Source: Rhizomys pruinosus
Taxonomy: Eukaryota > Chordata > Mammalia > Rodentia > Spalacidae
Reading direction: 5' to 3'
Length of the DNA: 64,000 nt
Assembly: GCA_009823505.1 (NCBI GenBank)
Contig: VZQC01003052.1
Span: 902,398 to 966,397 of the forward strand
Positions 47,812 through 59,522 of the stretch are shown piece by piece (the first letter of the stretch is position 1; each line of letters opens with the position of its first letter). The notes beneath the pieces were generated by a model. It was given only the letters and a program-made list of their open reading frames with translations. It did not search any database and was not told where the DNA came from. The position numbers and the translations under genes are program-made.

Positions 47812-47975
47812 TTTTTTTTTTTTTCTTTTGGTGTTTTCGAGACAGGGTCTCCCTGTAGTCCCAGCTGTCCTGGAACTCACTCTGTAGACCAGGCTGGCCT
47901 TGAGCTCACAAAGATCCGCCTGCCTCTGCCTCCCAAGTGCTAGGATTAAAGGCGTGCGCCACCACACCCGGCCAA
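47812..47975 (-). mobile_element. B1 SINE
   Basis: Reversed full-length B1 with a poly-T start, ending gcgccaccacacccggcc. Confidence 0.93.
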
Positions 47976-48034
47976 GAACCTTCTTTCAACACACAAATCG
48001 AACGCCTTTTCATAGAACACGTCTTGGGGAATCT

Positions 48035-48143
48035 CTACAAGTTTTGTTTGTTTGTTTGTTTTTTGTTTTGTCTTTTCGAGACAGGGTCTCCCTGTAGCCC
48101 CAGCTGTCCTGGAACTCACTTTGTAGCCCAGGCTGGCCTTGAA
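48035..48143 (-). mobile_element. B1 SINE, truncated
   Basis: Reversed B1 tail-side half after a (TTTG)n run, ending ggctggccttgaaa. Confidence 0.88.
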
Positions 48144-48359
48144 AAGTATTTTAAACTTTTCTTTCTGGGTTGATCCTCATGAAGCCGGAGTCTTGTTTGT
48201 TGAGCACTATTTCAGATCCTTCACCGTCCCTCTCAGTCTCACTGCTTTACTGTCGAGACCTCGAGCATCTGGGGCACAAACAGTTCCCTACCTTAACTCT
48301 CTGAGCGACACTAGAAACTCTCCTTTCCACCCTTTAAGTCCGAGTACAGCAAGTTCCTA

Positions 48360-48970
48360 ACAACACTTCCGCCTCTCTTCTGATTGGCGAATTGCCCTTC
48401 TCTCTGTACGGCGCTCCGCTAGGTGCCGGATCCGGCGCGCTGTGATGACGACACCGGCCGGTCGCGGCTAAGGCTGCCGCTGCGGCTAAGACTGGGAGGC
48501 GGGGAGGCGGGGAAGCCGGGAGGCAGGGAGGGCTTCCGGGCCGCGGGCCTGACTGCTCCGAGCTGCTGTCATGGCGGGCGCTCTGTGGGGCTTCATTTCC
48601 ATCCTGCTGCTGCTACTTTCAGGGGATGCCCAGAGCTCCGAGGTGTCCGGGGCTGCCGCCGAGGGTCCGGGAGGGAGCGGAGTCAGCCTGGGAGATCGTT
48701 TCAAGATCGAGGGGCGTGCGGTGGTTCCAGGGGTGAAGCCTCAGGACTGGATCTCCGCGGCCCGAGTACTGGTTGACGGAGAAGAGCACGTCGGCTTCCT
48801 TAAGTGAGCATCCTGAAGGGCTTGGGGTGGACGCTGGAAGGGTATCCCCCTGGGAGAGCCAAGTGTCAGGACCGGCGGCGTCGCCGTCACAAAGCGAGGA
48901 GACCGGAGCCACTAACGGTCTATGCCGGGAGACCTTGCGAGGCAGTCGGATCCTTCCTGCTTCGCTGATA
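48360..48970 (+). promoter_or_regulatory. Emc7: CpG-rich promoter region of Emc7
   Basis: CpG density rises sharply here compared with the rest of the window. Upstream of the ATG are an ETS-type cacttccgcc at 48,364-48,373, an inverted CCAAT box (attgg, 48,383-48,387), a perfect palindrome gccggatccggc (48,425-48,436) and a CRE-like tgatgacg (48,443-48,450). No TATA box is evident, as expected for a housekeeping CpG-island promoter. The transcription start cannot be placed from sequence alone. Confidence 0.75.
48571..48803 (+). CDS. Emc7: Emc7 exon 1 coding part (ER membrane protein complex subunit 7)
   Basis: EMC7 is a single-pass subunit of the ER membrane complex, which inserts tail-anchored and multi-pass proteins into the ER membrane. 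The ATG opens a signal peptide ([20 protein letters not shown]) followed by the luminal domain start, with [20 protein letters not shown] and [14 protein letters not shown], which I recognise from mammalian EMC7. The exon ends in CTTAA before a GTGAGC donor at 48,804, leaving two bases of a lysine codon (233 coding bases, phase 2). The start fits the family N-terminus. Confidence 0.96.
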
Positions 48971-50504
48971 GGTACTTGAGCCCCTGAGAAGGCACCCGTG
49001 GTCCCAGGCCCGAAGCATTGGGGTCAGTTCTTTGTAGCGTCATTTTGACCCCTGGATGAAGCGCATCAGTCTTGGGCCCACGGGACAAGTGGACCCTCAT
49101 TTGTCTCTTGGTGAAATTTGCTTCCCGTTGCATCTCTAGTTTCTCTAGAACCTTGTTGCTTTTTTTCATTTCAGTCCTCTGGCAGCTTGGTGTGTAGAAA
49201 GATGCTAAACAAGTGGGAATTGCCAAAGCCCAAAGGGCTTCCAATGATGGCATAGGCTGCAAGGCTAATGTTGCTGCTTCTAAAATTAATGAGCCCTGAA
49301 GTCCCTAATCAAAGCACTTTTTTTTTTTTTTTAATATTTTGGACCTGGGGTGGTGGTGGTTGTTCTTTTTACACTTGAATTCGTCAAGGGACTTGTGATA
49401 CCACATTTGTCATTTATGTGAAATTAGGGTTTCTCAAGAGTACTTAACAGAAGACGCTTGCCCTTTCTAGATATGGGATTTCTGTTAATTTTATAAGGTG
49501 GGGTTGGATCTTTTAGCACACTGTTTGCCAGCAGCCTGTTTTCAGACTAGACATGAATATGATGTTTTAAATCTCGACATCCCTGCTTGGAGTTGAAATT
49601 ATGAACTGAAAGGAAATATTTCTTTGCTAGGTTTGTAGGCAAGCAAGTGATACCTGAAAACTGTGCACCTTAAATGTGGACATTTAAATTTGATTTACAG
49701 ATTGTGCAGATTGGCTATGTTCCATTGTGGGAAATTCAACCTCAGATTAATAAATAACAGCAAATTGACAGTCATTATTTTAATGGCATCTGAAGATTAG
49801 CCTTAATTGATAATTTGACATCTGCAGACTAGAGCTCTCTTGAAAGGTCATTTACTTTCATTTTAAAATTATTTGTAATATGTTGTTTCATATTTATTTA
49901 CTGTATATTAGTCCTGCATATTGGCACAATCCTAGCTACTCAGCCAAGGCAGAAGCATCTTTAAGTTCAAGGCCAGCTTGGGCAACTTAGCTGAGATCCT
50001 ATCTCAGAGAGGAAAAAAAGGTGGGGATATAGTTTTGTGGTAGGACTTAGAATGCAAAAGGTTCATTTCCTATCACTGCCAAATAAAAAAATAAAAATTA
50101 ACTAATTTAATTAAATAAAGCCTATTGGAGAAAATATAAACAAGTTTTCTTTTTAAAAATCGCAGCAAAAGATAACAACCCTTAACATTTTATTGTATCT
50201 TTTTTCCAAATTTTTATAATAATATGATCTGTTTAATAGTAAAGCATATACTTTGTAGCCTGCTATTTTTGTTTAACATTTGTGAACAATTTTTATACTA
50301 GTTCATGTTCTTACACTTATAGAAAAGCTTATTGAAAACTGATACGATTTTTATGGTGATAGTCTTGTTGGAAGTAGGGTAGGTAATTTGTTTTGTAGCT
50401 ATTTTGAATAACCAGCATACAGTTTTTATTTCTGTTTTCTTTGGAAATGCCTTGGGACTTTGCCAATGGAGATGAGGGGATTTGGGGCTGAAGAATACTC
50501 GAGC

Positions 50505-50668
50505 CTTTTTTTTTTTTTTTTTTCTCTTTTCAAGACAGGGTCTCCCTGTAGCCACAGCTGTCCTGGAACTCACTCTGTAGACCCGGCTGGCCTCGAACTC
50601 ACAAAGATCTGCCTGCCTCTGCTTCCCAAGTGCTAGGATTAAAGGCGTGCACCACCAGGCCCAGCTTC
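50505..50668 (-). mobile_element. B1 SINE
   Basis: Reversed full-length B1 with a poly-T start, ending gcaccaccaggcccagc. Confidence 0.93.
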
Positions 50669-51105
50669 GAGCCATTTTTTAAATCATCACTCTGTATATC
50701 AACTATAGCTCACTTAACCAGTCTTCTGGTTTTGAGCCATTAAATAGTTGTCAGGTTTTTTGATATGCTAAGATTATATACTACATAGTTTTATTTTTTG
50801 AACCTTTTGGTTTTTGGATGCATGTTTTCAGCATATATATGTTTTCATTCATTCATTCATTCATTCCAAGCTGCCCTGAAAGTCACAATCCTTACTGCCT
50901 CCACCTCCCTAGTGCTAGAAATGGGATTGTAGATCATTGCTGCCATGCCAAGCTTTTCTTTTTCTTTAGATAATTCTGATATTATTTGTGTTATACAACC
51001 ATCAGTTTTGTTTTGTTTTCTTTTTTTGTGTTTTTGTGTTCAGAGAAACGTTTTGACATTGGTTCTGTCAGGCCCCTCTCATATATGGAAAATTACCTAG
51101 AGCTG

Positions 51106-51315
51106 GGGTTGGAGAGATGGCTCAGTGGTTAAGAGTACTGGCTGCTCTTGCAGAAGACCTGGGTTTGGTTCCCAGCACCTACATGGTGGCTGACAACTAT
51201 CTATAATTCTATTTAAGGGCTCCAACGATTTCTCTGACCATGGCAGGATTGCATGACATGGATGCACTTAAATCACACAGGCAAAACACTCGTACACATA
51301 AAATAAAAATAAAAT
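51106..51315 (+). mobile_element. B2/B3-type SINE
   Basis: Head ggttggagagatggctcagt, then a diverged middle (ctccaacgatttctctgacc) and an AAAATAAA tail. Confidence 0.88.
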
Positions 51316-51334
51316 ATATAAATTGAAAATATTT

Positions 51335-51525
51335 ATTTTATGTATGAGTGTTTTGCCTGCATGTATGTAAGTGCACTAGTGTTGTGCATGCCCACAGAGG
51401 CCAGAAGAGGACATCTGATCCCCTGGAACTGGAGTCATGACAGTTCTTATCTGCCACGTGGGTGCTGGTAACTGAACCCAGGTCCCTTGGAAGAACAGCT
51501 AGTGCTCTTAATCGCTGATCCAGCC
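51335..51525 (-). mobile_element. B2/B3-type SINE
   Basis: Reversed copy with cccctggaactggagtcatg. The part from 51,357 is repeated after the gap. Confidence 0.88.
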
Positions 51526-52273
51526 CTTAGAATGCCATTTTTGATAGTAAGAATGCATTAGAGGGAGTGTGACAAAAATTGAGGCAATAATAATAATAAT
51601 GCACACTGATAGTTTCCCTTCAAATAAGAGATCTCTTCAGAATAGGAGCTGTGCACTTGTTACTGTCACCTGTATCTACAGAGGGATTCTTATTACTCTG
51701 GTACAGTCAGAAACTATTATAAATATGGAAGATGAAATGTAGGACTATGTGTATGTATTTTGCCTGCATGTGTGTAAGTGTACCACCTGCACACAAACCT
51801 GTGAAGAGCAGAAGAGGGTGTTGGATTCCCTGGAACTGGAGTTAGAGATGTTAGCCCCGTTGTGGGTGCTGGGAACCATACCCAAGTCCTCTTCCAAGAG
51901 CAGCCAGACTGCTCTTAGCTGCTGAGCCATCTCTCCAGCCCTAGGGTAAGACACCTCTTGCCACTTTCTCTTTGCTTTGTTTCTTTGGGAAAAGGGACAC
52001 AAATATATTCTTTAGCCCAGGATGGCTTTGAATTTAGTATGTAGCTCAGTCTGGCTTTGAACTTATTATCTAGCCCAGGCTGGCCTTAAATTCACACCCA
52101 TCCTTTTGTCTCCACCCCCCGCCCCCGTATATGATTACAGAGGTAAAGTCACCACACCTGTATCACCTGTATCATTTTTCTTTCCTTCCTAAATATTTAG
52201 TTAGTTGCTTCTAGTTGTTTTTTCCTTCCTTCCTTCCTTCCTTCCTTCCTTCCTTCCTTCCTTCCTTCCTTCC
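51357..52273. repeat. 918-bp-step duplication, left copy
   Basis: It matches 52,275-53,191 with no difference that I can see and stops in a TTCC run at the gap. It contains a reversed B2/B3 SINE at 51,748-51,942, a degenerate B1-like piece at 52,005-52,175 and (TTCC)n at 52,222-52,273. Confidence 0.93.
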
Positions 52274-52274
52274 N
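52274..52274. other. Assembly gap (single n)
   Basis: It lies within a TTCC microsatellite between two identical 917-bp segments. Confidence 0.9.
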
Positions 52275-53191
52275 CTGCATGTATGTAAGTGCACTAGTGT
52301 TGTGCATGCCCACAGAGGCCAGAAGAGGACATCTGATCCCCTGGAACTGGAGTCATGACAGTTCTTATCTGCCACGTGGGTGCTGGTAACTGAACCCAGG
52401 TCCCTTGGAAGAACAGCTAGTGCTCTTAATCGCTGATCCAGCCCTTAGAATGCCATTTTTGATAGTAAGAATGCATTAGAGGGAGTGTGACAAAAATTGA
52501 GGCAATAATAATAATAATGCACACTGATAGTTTCCCTTCAAATAAGAGATCTCTTCAGAATAGGAGCTGTGCACTTGTTACTGTCACCTGTATCTACAGA
52601 GGGATTCTTATTACTCTGGTACAGTCAGAAACTATTATAAATATGGAAGATGAAATGTAGGACTATGTGTATGTATTTTGCCTGCATGTGTGTAAGTGTA
52701 CCACCTGCACACAAACCTGTGAAGAGCAGAAGAGGGTGTTGGATTCCCTGGAACTGGAGTTAGAGATGTTAGCCCCGTTGTGGGTGCTGGGAACCATACC
52801 CAAGTCCTCTTCCAAGAGCAGCCAGACTGCTCTTAGCTGCTGAGCCATCTCTCCAGCCCTAGGGTAAGACACCTCTTGCCACTTTCTCTTTGCTTTGTTT
52901 CTTTGGGAAAAGGGACACAAATATATTCTTTAGCCCAGGATGGCTTTGAATTTAGTATGTAGCTCAGTCTGGCTTTGAACTTATTATCTAGCCCAGGCTG
53001 GCCTTAAATTCACACCCATCCTTTTGTCTCCACCCCCCGCCCCCGTATATGATTACAGAGGTAAAGTCACCACACCTGTATCACCTGTATCATTTTTCTT
53101 TCCTTCCTAAATATTTAGTTAGTTGCTTCTAGTTGTTTTTTCCTTCCTTCCTTCCTTCCTTCCTTCCTTCCTTCCTTCCTTCCTTCCTTCC
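52275..53191. repeat. 918-bp-step duplication, right copy
   Basis: It starts abruptly at ctgcatgtatgtaagtgc, the same point as 51,357, and continues past the TTCC run into CCTTTCC repeats (53,140-53,245) and ordinary intron. Confidence 0.93.
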
Positions 53192-53449
53192 CCTTTCCTT
53201 TCCCTTTCCCTTTTCCTTTCCTTTTTCCTTTCCTTTCTTTCCTTTCTCTTTGTCATACATTATAGTCCAGGCGATCTTGGAATTCAGTAAGTAGCCCAGG
53301 CGAGCACTGAACCTGCAACAATCCTCTTGCTTCAGCCTTCCAAATGCTGGCTTTATAGGTATGAGCCATCGTGCCTGTCTTTCTTCTGCTGTTTTTTTGA
53401 GAAGTCTTTGGGAAGTTAACAAATACTTTATAAGTTCTCTCTTTTTTTT

Positions 53450-53676
53450 AATTTTATTTATGTGTATGAATGTACTGTCTGCATGTAGGTTTGTGCACCC
53501 GTGTTGTACAATGCCGCAGAGGTCAGAAGAGGGCGTCGGATTCCCCTGGAACTGGAGTTCTCCTGGAACTGGAGTTACAAACGGTTCTCAGCCGCCATGT
53601 GGGTGCTGGGGATCAAACCCGGGTCCTCTGCAAGAGCAGTCGGTGCTCTTAAATGCTAGGCCATCTCTCCAGCCCC
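53450..53676 (-). mobile_element. B2/B3-type SINE
   Basis: Reversed copy with ggtcagaagagggcgtcgga, with the internal ctcctggaactggag duplication also seen at 32,430 and 36,280. It ends 77 bp before exon 2. Confidence 0.92.
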
Positions 53677-53726
53677 AACAAATACTTTAAAACACAGGGA
53701 AAGTCTAAGGGGTTGATGAGAAGTAA

Positions 53727-53873
<147 letters not shown>

Positions 53874-54396
53874 TGAGAGTATCCGATTTATTTTTATTAA
53901 AGTCTAACCTATTTAATAGATTATTATGTATTTCTATGGAATTTATAAAGTTGAAACTTTTTTTAATTTAAACTATAGTTATTCCTTAAAATATTTAAAT
54001 TAATCTTATGTTGTTTTAATCTAAACACTAATGAAACTAAAGTTGAATTTCCTCCCTCTCTAGCTTATAATTATGTTAATGCTCTGATTATGATAAGCTT
54101 TTAATATAATAGCCTAGAGAAAAGCTAAGACTACTCTCTGTAGAGGCAGAAATACTGCAAATTATAACTGAAATGTAATTTTTAAAGTTGGGAGTTAACA
54201 TTTTTGAATTAGAAATACTAACCCCTAACTTCTTTTTCATTGGAATATTATGATAATGCCTCTATTTCTTATTTGATACTAAATTGATTTAGAAATTGAT
54301 GTAGCTTTTCTTTTTTGAAATTTGTAGTGCTTAATGGAAATAGGTTACCTTGTGGAGTTTATCCCAAAGTGAGGATAATGTTAAAAAGATGAGAAG

Positions 54397-54600
54397 GGGC
54401 CAGTGATGTGGCTCAGTGGGTAACAGTGCTTGTTTCCAAGCCTGTGACCCGAGTTTGATAGTGCCACCCATGGGAGAAGGAGAAAGCCTGCTCCTGCAAG
54501 TTATCTTCTGACCTCCATAAGTACACTGTGGCATGTGTGTCCCCACACACATACAGTCAATCAATCAGTCAGTCAATCAATCCAATCAATCAAATGCAAT
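54397..54600 (+). mobile_element. tRNA-derived SINE with (CAAT)n tail
   Basis: Head ggggccagtgatgtggctca, body ttatcttctgacctccataa and a CAAT/CAGT tail at 54,556-54,595. The middle is more diverged than in the other B2/B3 copies. Confidence 0.7.
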
Positions 54601-54679
54601 AAAAATTTTAAAGGAGAAAGCACAATATTTGGGGTGGGCAGAGTAGGAAAGAATTTCAATTTTTCTTTTTTAATATTCC

Positions 54680-55257
54680 ATTTATTTTTATTTTATATGT
54701 ATAAGTGTATTGCCTGCATGTATGTAAGGGCAACTGTGCCATTCAGTGCTGTATTAGTCAGTTTTCTGTTGCTGTGATAAAACACCAGATCAAGGAACTT
54801 ATAAAAGGAAGAGTTTATTTGAGCTTACAATTGGCGGTTCCAGGGAATTAGTCCATTGTGGCGGGAGGCGTGGCGGCCGGATCCAGAGCAGCAAACAGAG
54901 GGTCACATATCGCAAAGAGCACAGGAAGCAGAGAGGAAGCAACTGTATACCACCAGGCTTGTTAAACTCACTAAGCCTGCCCCTAGCAACGCACTTCCTC
55001 TAGCATGGCCACACCCTCCAAGACCTCCAAAAACAGCGCCACCAACTGGAGGCAAATGTCTGAATACCTAGAGCCTATGGGGGACACTCATCCAAACCAC
55101 CACAAGTGCCCTCAAAGGTCAGAAGAGGGCATCAGTTCCCCTAGAGCTGGAGTTATGGACAGTTATTAGCTGCCATGTGGGTGCTGGGAATCGAACCTGG
55201 GTTTTCTGTAAGAGCAGCCAGTACTTTTAACCGCTGAGCCATCTCACAAGCCCCTTT
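54680..55257 (-). mobile_element. B2/B3-type SINE split by an LTR-like insertion
   Basis: The reversed SINE runs 54,680-54,749, is interrupted by the element at 54,750-55,104, and resumes from 55,105 to the head complement gagccatctcacaagcccc at 55,257. Confidence 0.88.
54750..55104 (+). mobile_element. 355-bp LTR-like element (solo), copy 1
   Basis: It begins TGTATTAGTCAGTTTTCTG and ends AACCACCACA. The 5-bp direct repeat agtgc (54,745-54,749 and 55,105-55,109) marks a genuine insertion with a solo-LTR structure. It belongs to the same TGTATTAGTCA-starting class as 26,936-27,400 and 33,620-33,799. Confidence 0.85.
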
Positions 55258-55367
55258 CTTTACTTTTATTGACACAGGGTCTTGCCATGTAGCTGAGTCT
55301 ACCTTGCAGCTCTCTATGTAGCTCAGGCTAGGCAGGAACTTTACTTGTAGCCAAGCCTAGCCTGGAA

Positions 55368-55375
<8 letters not shown>

Positions 55376-55399
<24 letters not shown>

Positions 55400-55617
55400 G
55401 TCTCTGTCTCTCTCTCTCTCTCTCTCTCTTTCACTCTCTTTCTCTTGCTCTGGCTCTGGCTTTCACTCTCACTCTCTCTCTTTTTGAGACAGCGTCTCTC
55501 TGTAGCCTCAGCTGGCCTGGAACTTGCTATATAGATCAGGCTGGTCTTCGTCTCACAGAGATCTGCCTGCCTCTGCCTCCCCAGTGTTGGGATTAAAGGC
55601 ATGCACCACCACATCAG
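55376..55617 (-). mobile_element. CT-rich microsatellite and B1 SINE
   Basis: CTGTCT/CT repeats at 55,376-55,480 lead into a reversed B1 at 55,484-55,617. The equivalent at 56,995-57,236 has a different repeat length. Confidence 0.85.
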
Positions 55618-56262
55618 CCATATGGAACTCTCTGTAGTCTAGTATGGCCTTGATTTTATGAGTTCCCTGCCTCAGCCTTCTGAGTATTGGGATTATAGTT
55701 CTGGGATTACTCTGGTCAGAGTTTGTGTTTTAAACTTGAGGTGAAAAGAACTTGTTCTAATAAAGCTGATGGAATAGCAAAATTCACTTGAAGTTGTGGA
55801 TGATTGCATGAATGCCTACAGTTCTTCAACTCAGCCTTCCATTACAAAAGAGCAAATGTATTTGCTCATTATTTTGTCACATGCAGTGACATCCTCTTTG
55901 TTCTAACATGACCAGATAGTATAAAGCAATTTTCAGTGATAATGGCTCTTTTATTATCTGGCACACTATTACTCTGTAGTCATGTGTTCTAGTTTGCTTT
56001 CAATCACTGTGAAAATACATTCTGACTAATACCAACTTTATTCATCTCACATCTCCCGGATCATACTTCATCCTGAGGGAGCCCAAGGTAGGAACTCAGT
56101 GCAGGAACCTGGAGGCAGGAGCTGAAGCACAGGCCGTGGAGGAATGGTGCTTACTGGCTTGCTCCCTTGACCGATGTTCAGGCAGCTTTCTTATACAGTA
56201 CATAATGTGACCAGGGCTGGTACCACCCACAATGGGCTGGGCCCTCCAACATCACTCCACAA

Positions 56263-56263
56263 N
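56263..56263. other. Assembly gap (single n)
   Basis: It joins the end of the left copy to aatagtcaacagcc, which is not the sequence that follows in the right copy. Confidence 0.88.
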
Positions 56264-57006
56264 AATAGTCAACAGCCTTTCCAGCCCAAAGTTCCAAAGT
56301 CTTCCACACTTCTCCAAACATACACATGGTCAGGTTCTTCACAGCCAACAGCCCACTCTCTGGTACCAATAACTGTATTAGTCAGTTTTCTGTTGCTGTG
56401 ATAAAACACCAGACCAAGGAACTTATAAAAGGAAGAGTTTATTTGAGCTTACAATTGGCGGTTCCAGGGAATTAGTCCATTGTGGCGGGAGGCGTGGTGG
56501 CCGGATCCAGAGCAGCAAACAGAGGGTCACATATCGCAAAGAGCACAGGAAGCAGAGAGGAAGCAACTGTATACCACCAGGCTTGTTAAACTCACTAAGC
56601 CTGCCCCTAGCAACGCACTTCCTCTAGCATGGCCACACCCTCCAAGACCTCCAAAAACAGCGCCACCAACTGGAGGCAAATGTCTGAATACCTAGAGCCT
56701 ATGGGGGACACTCATCCAAACCACCACAAGTGCCCTCAAAGGTCAGAAGAGGGCATCAGTTCCCCTAGAGCTGGAGTTATGGACAGTTATTAGCTGCCAT
56801 GTGGGTGCTGGGAATCGAACCTGGGTTTTCTGTAAGAGCAGCCAGTACTTTTAACCGCTGAGCCATCTCGCAAGCCCCTTTCTTTACTTTTATTGACATA
56901 GGGTCTTGCCATGTAGCTGAGTCTACCTTGCAGCTCTCTATGTAGCTCAGGCTAGCCAGGAACTTTACTTGTAGCCAAGCCTAGCCTGGAACTCTCTCTG
57001 TCTCTG

Positions 57007-57049
<43 letters not shown>

Positions 57050-57883
57050 TTCACTCTCTTTCTCTTGCTCTGGCTCTGGCTTTCACTCTCACTCTCTCTC
57101 TTTTTGAGACAGCGTCTCTCTGTAGCCTCTGCTGGCCTGGAACTTGCTATATAGATCAGGCTGGCCTTCGTCTCACAGAGATCTGCCTGCCTCTGCCTCC
57201 CCAGTGTTGGGATTAAAGGCATGCACCACCACATCAGCCATATGGAACTCTCTGTAGTCTAGTATGGCCTTGATTTTATGAGTTCCCTGCCTCAGCCTTC
57301 TGAGTATTGGGATTATAGTTCTGGGATTACTCTGGTCAGAGTTTGTGTTTTAAACTTGAGGTGAAAAGAACTTGTTCTAATAAAGCTGATGGAATAGCAA
57401 AATTCACTTGAAGTTGTGGATGATTGCATGAATGCCTACAGTTCTTCAACTCAGCCTTCCATTACAAAAGAGCAAATGTATTTGCTCATTATTTTGTCAC
57501 ATGCAGTGACATCCTCTTTGTTCTAACATGACCAGATAGTATAAAGCAATTTTCAGTGATAATGGCTCTTTTATTATCTGGCACACTATTACTCTGTAGT
57601 CATGTGTTCTAGTTTGCTTTCAATCACTGTGAAAATACATTCTGACTAATACCAACTTTATTCATCTCACATCTCCCGGGTCATACTTCATCACTGAGGG
57701 AGCCCAAGGTAGGAACTCAGTGCAGGAACCTGGAGGCAGGAGCTGAAGCACAGGCCGTGGAGGAATGGTGCTTACTGGCTTGCTCCCTTGACCAATGTTC
57801 AGGCAGCTTTCTTATACAGTACATAATGTGACCAGGGCTGGTACCACCCACAATGGGCTGGGCCCTCCAACATCACTCCACAA
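56264..57883. repeat. 1.62-kb-step duplication, right copy, with extra LTR-element sequence at its left
   Basis: 56,374-57,883 repeats 54,750-56,262. The preceding 110 bp (to ggtaccaataac) is absent from the left copy and looks like internal sequence adjoining the LTR-like element at 56,374-56,728. A B1 lies at 57,103-57,236. Confidence 0.9.
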
Positions 57884-58005
57884 TCAAGAAAATACCCCAC
57901 AGATGTCTGACTACAGGCCAGTCCAATGGAGGCAATTTCCCTGTTGAGACTCCCTCAACCCAGTTGTGTCAAGTTGACACTAAAGCTATCCAGCACATCA
58001 TGCAA
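57612..58005. mobile_element. Rodent LTR-like repeat, near-complete copy
   Basis: From agtttgctttcaatcactgtg to gtgtcaagttgacactaaag. It is a widespread rodent interspersed repeat; I cannot assign the subfamily. The first part is the same as 55,990-56,262. Confidence 0.6.
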
Positions 58006-58201
58006 AGGCTAACACTATTTTGGGGACGTAGGGAGATCTGTATTTTATTACTGACTTTGTTGGTCAGTATGTTCTGATAGGTAGGCTGATTTAAAGAGAC
58101 CTCAGATTTATCTAGCAGTTGGTACCATCTGATTAATGTTTGTCTTGTCTCCTAATTATTTTTCTTCTGTTTTTGCCCTTTATTTTCTCTTGGCATTGCA
58201 A

Positions 58202-58206
<5 letters not shown>

Positions 58207-58239
<33 letters not shown>

Positions 58240-58378
58240 TTTTTGAGACAGGGTCTCTCTCTAGCTCTGGCTGTCCTGGAACTCACTCTATAGACCAGGC
58301 TGGTCTTGAACTGACAGAGATCCACCTGCCTCTGCCTCCCAAGTGCTAGGATTAAAGGCATGCACTACCACGCCCGAC
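58207..58378 (-). mobile_element. (TG)n and B1 SINE
   Basis: A TG run at 58,207-58,238 followed by a reversed B1 at 58,239-58,378. Confidence 0.92.
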
Positions 58379-58648
58379 TTAGCATTGCAGATTTTTAAGA
58401 TAGATGTGACATGCAAGCATGCCATAATTTAAATAAAGCTCCAAGTTAGACATGGAGATGTCTCATCTTTTATATTACTTGCATTTTGGTTTATTTATGA
58501 ATTTTGAACATTTGTATGACCAGCTCCTATTGATAAATAACTAGTGTTTTCATCCTCCTCTTGTAGTATTGTGAACAGAGACAGCTATCTAGAAAACAAA
58601 TTATCGATATTATCATGAAGCCAATCCTATGGTACTACTGATAAATTC

Positions 58649-58822
58649 AGTCCTTCTTACAGAAGACCCAGGTTCAAATCCCAGCACCCACATGGCAGCT
58701 AACAGCCGTCTATAACTCCAGTTCCAGGGGATCTGACACCCTCTTCTGTCCATGGGCATTGCATGATATGAGTGCACTTGCATATGTGCAGGCATAACAC
58801 TCATACATATAAAATAAAAATA
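58649..58822 (+). mobile_element. B2/B3-type SINE, head truncated
   Basis: Body with ccagttccaggggatctgac and an AAAATAAAAA tail. Confidence 0.88.
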
Positions 58823-58865
58823 CCCCCCCAAACTAAATTACTTCCTCCCCACCCCACCCCTTTTT

Positions 58866-59001
58866 TTTGAGACAGTCTCCCTGTAGCCCCAGCTGTCCTG
58901 GAACTCACTATATAGACCAGGCTGGCCTTGAACTCACAGAGATCCTCCTGCCTCTGCCTCCCGAGTGCTAGGATTAAAGGCGTGCACCACCACGCCTGGC
59001 T
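58866..59001 (-). mobile_element. B1 SINE
   Basis: Reversed full-length B1 ending caccaccacgcctggct. Confidence 0.93.
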
Positions 59002-59149
59002 CCTACCCCATTTTTTAAATTAAATTATTGTCTTACAACATTTTACTTTGTCCAAATTTTGGTCATATTTCTTGCAAATGGCTACTTGGAGCAGGGCTGA
59101 GTGTCAGTGGAAGGAATAACCTTGCAAATATATTCATAAATAATTTTCT

Positions 59150-59352
59150 GGGGCTGGAGAGATGGCCTAGCAGTCTTGCATAGGACCTGGGTTCAATTCC
59201 CAGCACCCACATGGCGGCTGAGAACCGTCTTTGACTCCAGTTCCAGGTGAATCCAATGCCCTCTTCTGACCTCTGTGGCATTGCACAACATGGGTGCACC
59301 AACCTACATGCAGACAGTACATTCATGCACATAAAAAAATATAAATAAAATT
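59150..59352 (+). mobile_element. B2/B3-type SINE
   Basis: Head ggggctggagagatggccta with a short deletion before cttgcataggacctgg; A-rich tail. Confidence 0.9.
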
Positions 59353-59487
59353 AAAGTAAATAATAGTTTTCTGATAAATAAATGAATTGTTTCAAAGTAC
59401 ATTCAGTCTCTTAGTTTTTTACTTGTTTGTGTGTTTTAGAAACATAAGGAGCTTTAAACATACATAAGTAAAAATCTATTTTTAATT

Positions 59488-59488
59488 A

Positions 59489-59522
<34 letters not shown>

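Larger units (their letters stand above)
54750..56262. repeat. 1.62-kb-step duplication, left copy
   Basis: It matches 56,374-57,883 with about ten substitutions that I can see, plus microsatellite length changes. It stops at the gap inside a rodent LTR-like repeat. Confidence 0.92.

Noticed and set aside
48773..48979. Second ORF overlapping Emc7 exon 1 and intron 1, and the minus-strand ORFs at 48,486-48,912
   Set aside because: They are off-frame shadows in a GC-rich CpG island and cross the exon 1 donor site. No family is recognised.
49321..49333. Poly-T near 49,320 as evidence of a SINE
   Set aside because: No SINE body adjoins it; it is a plain T run in intron 1.
54535..54600. CAAT/CAGT repeats as a regulatory CCAAT cluster
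   Set aside because: They form the simple-sequence tail of a SINE.
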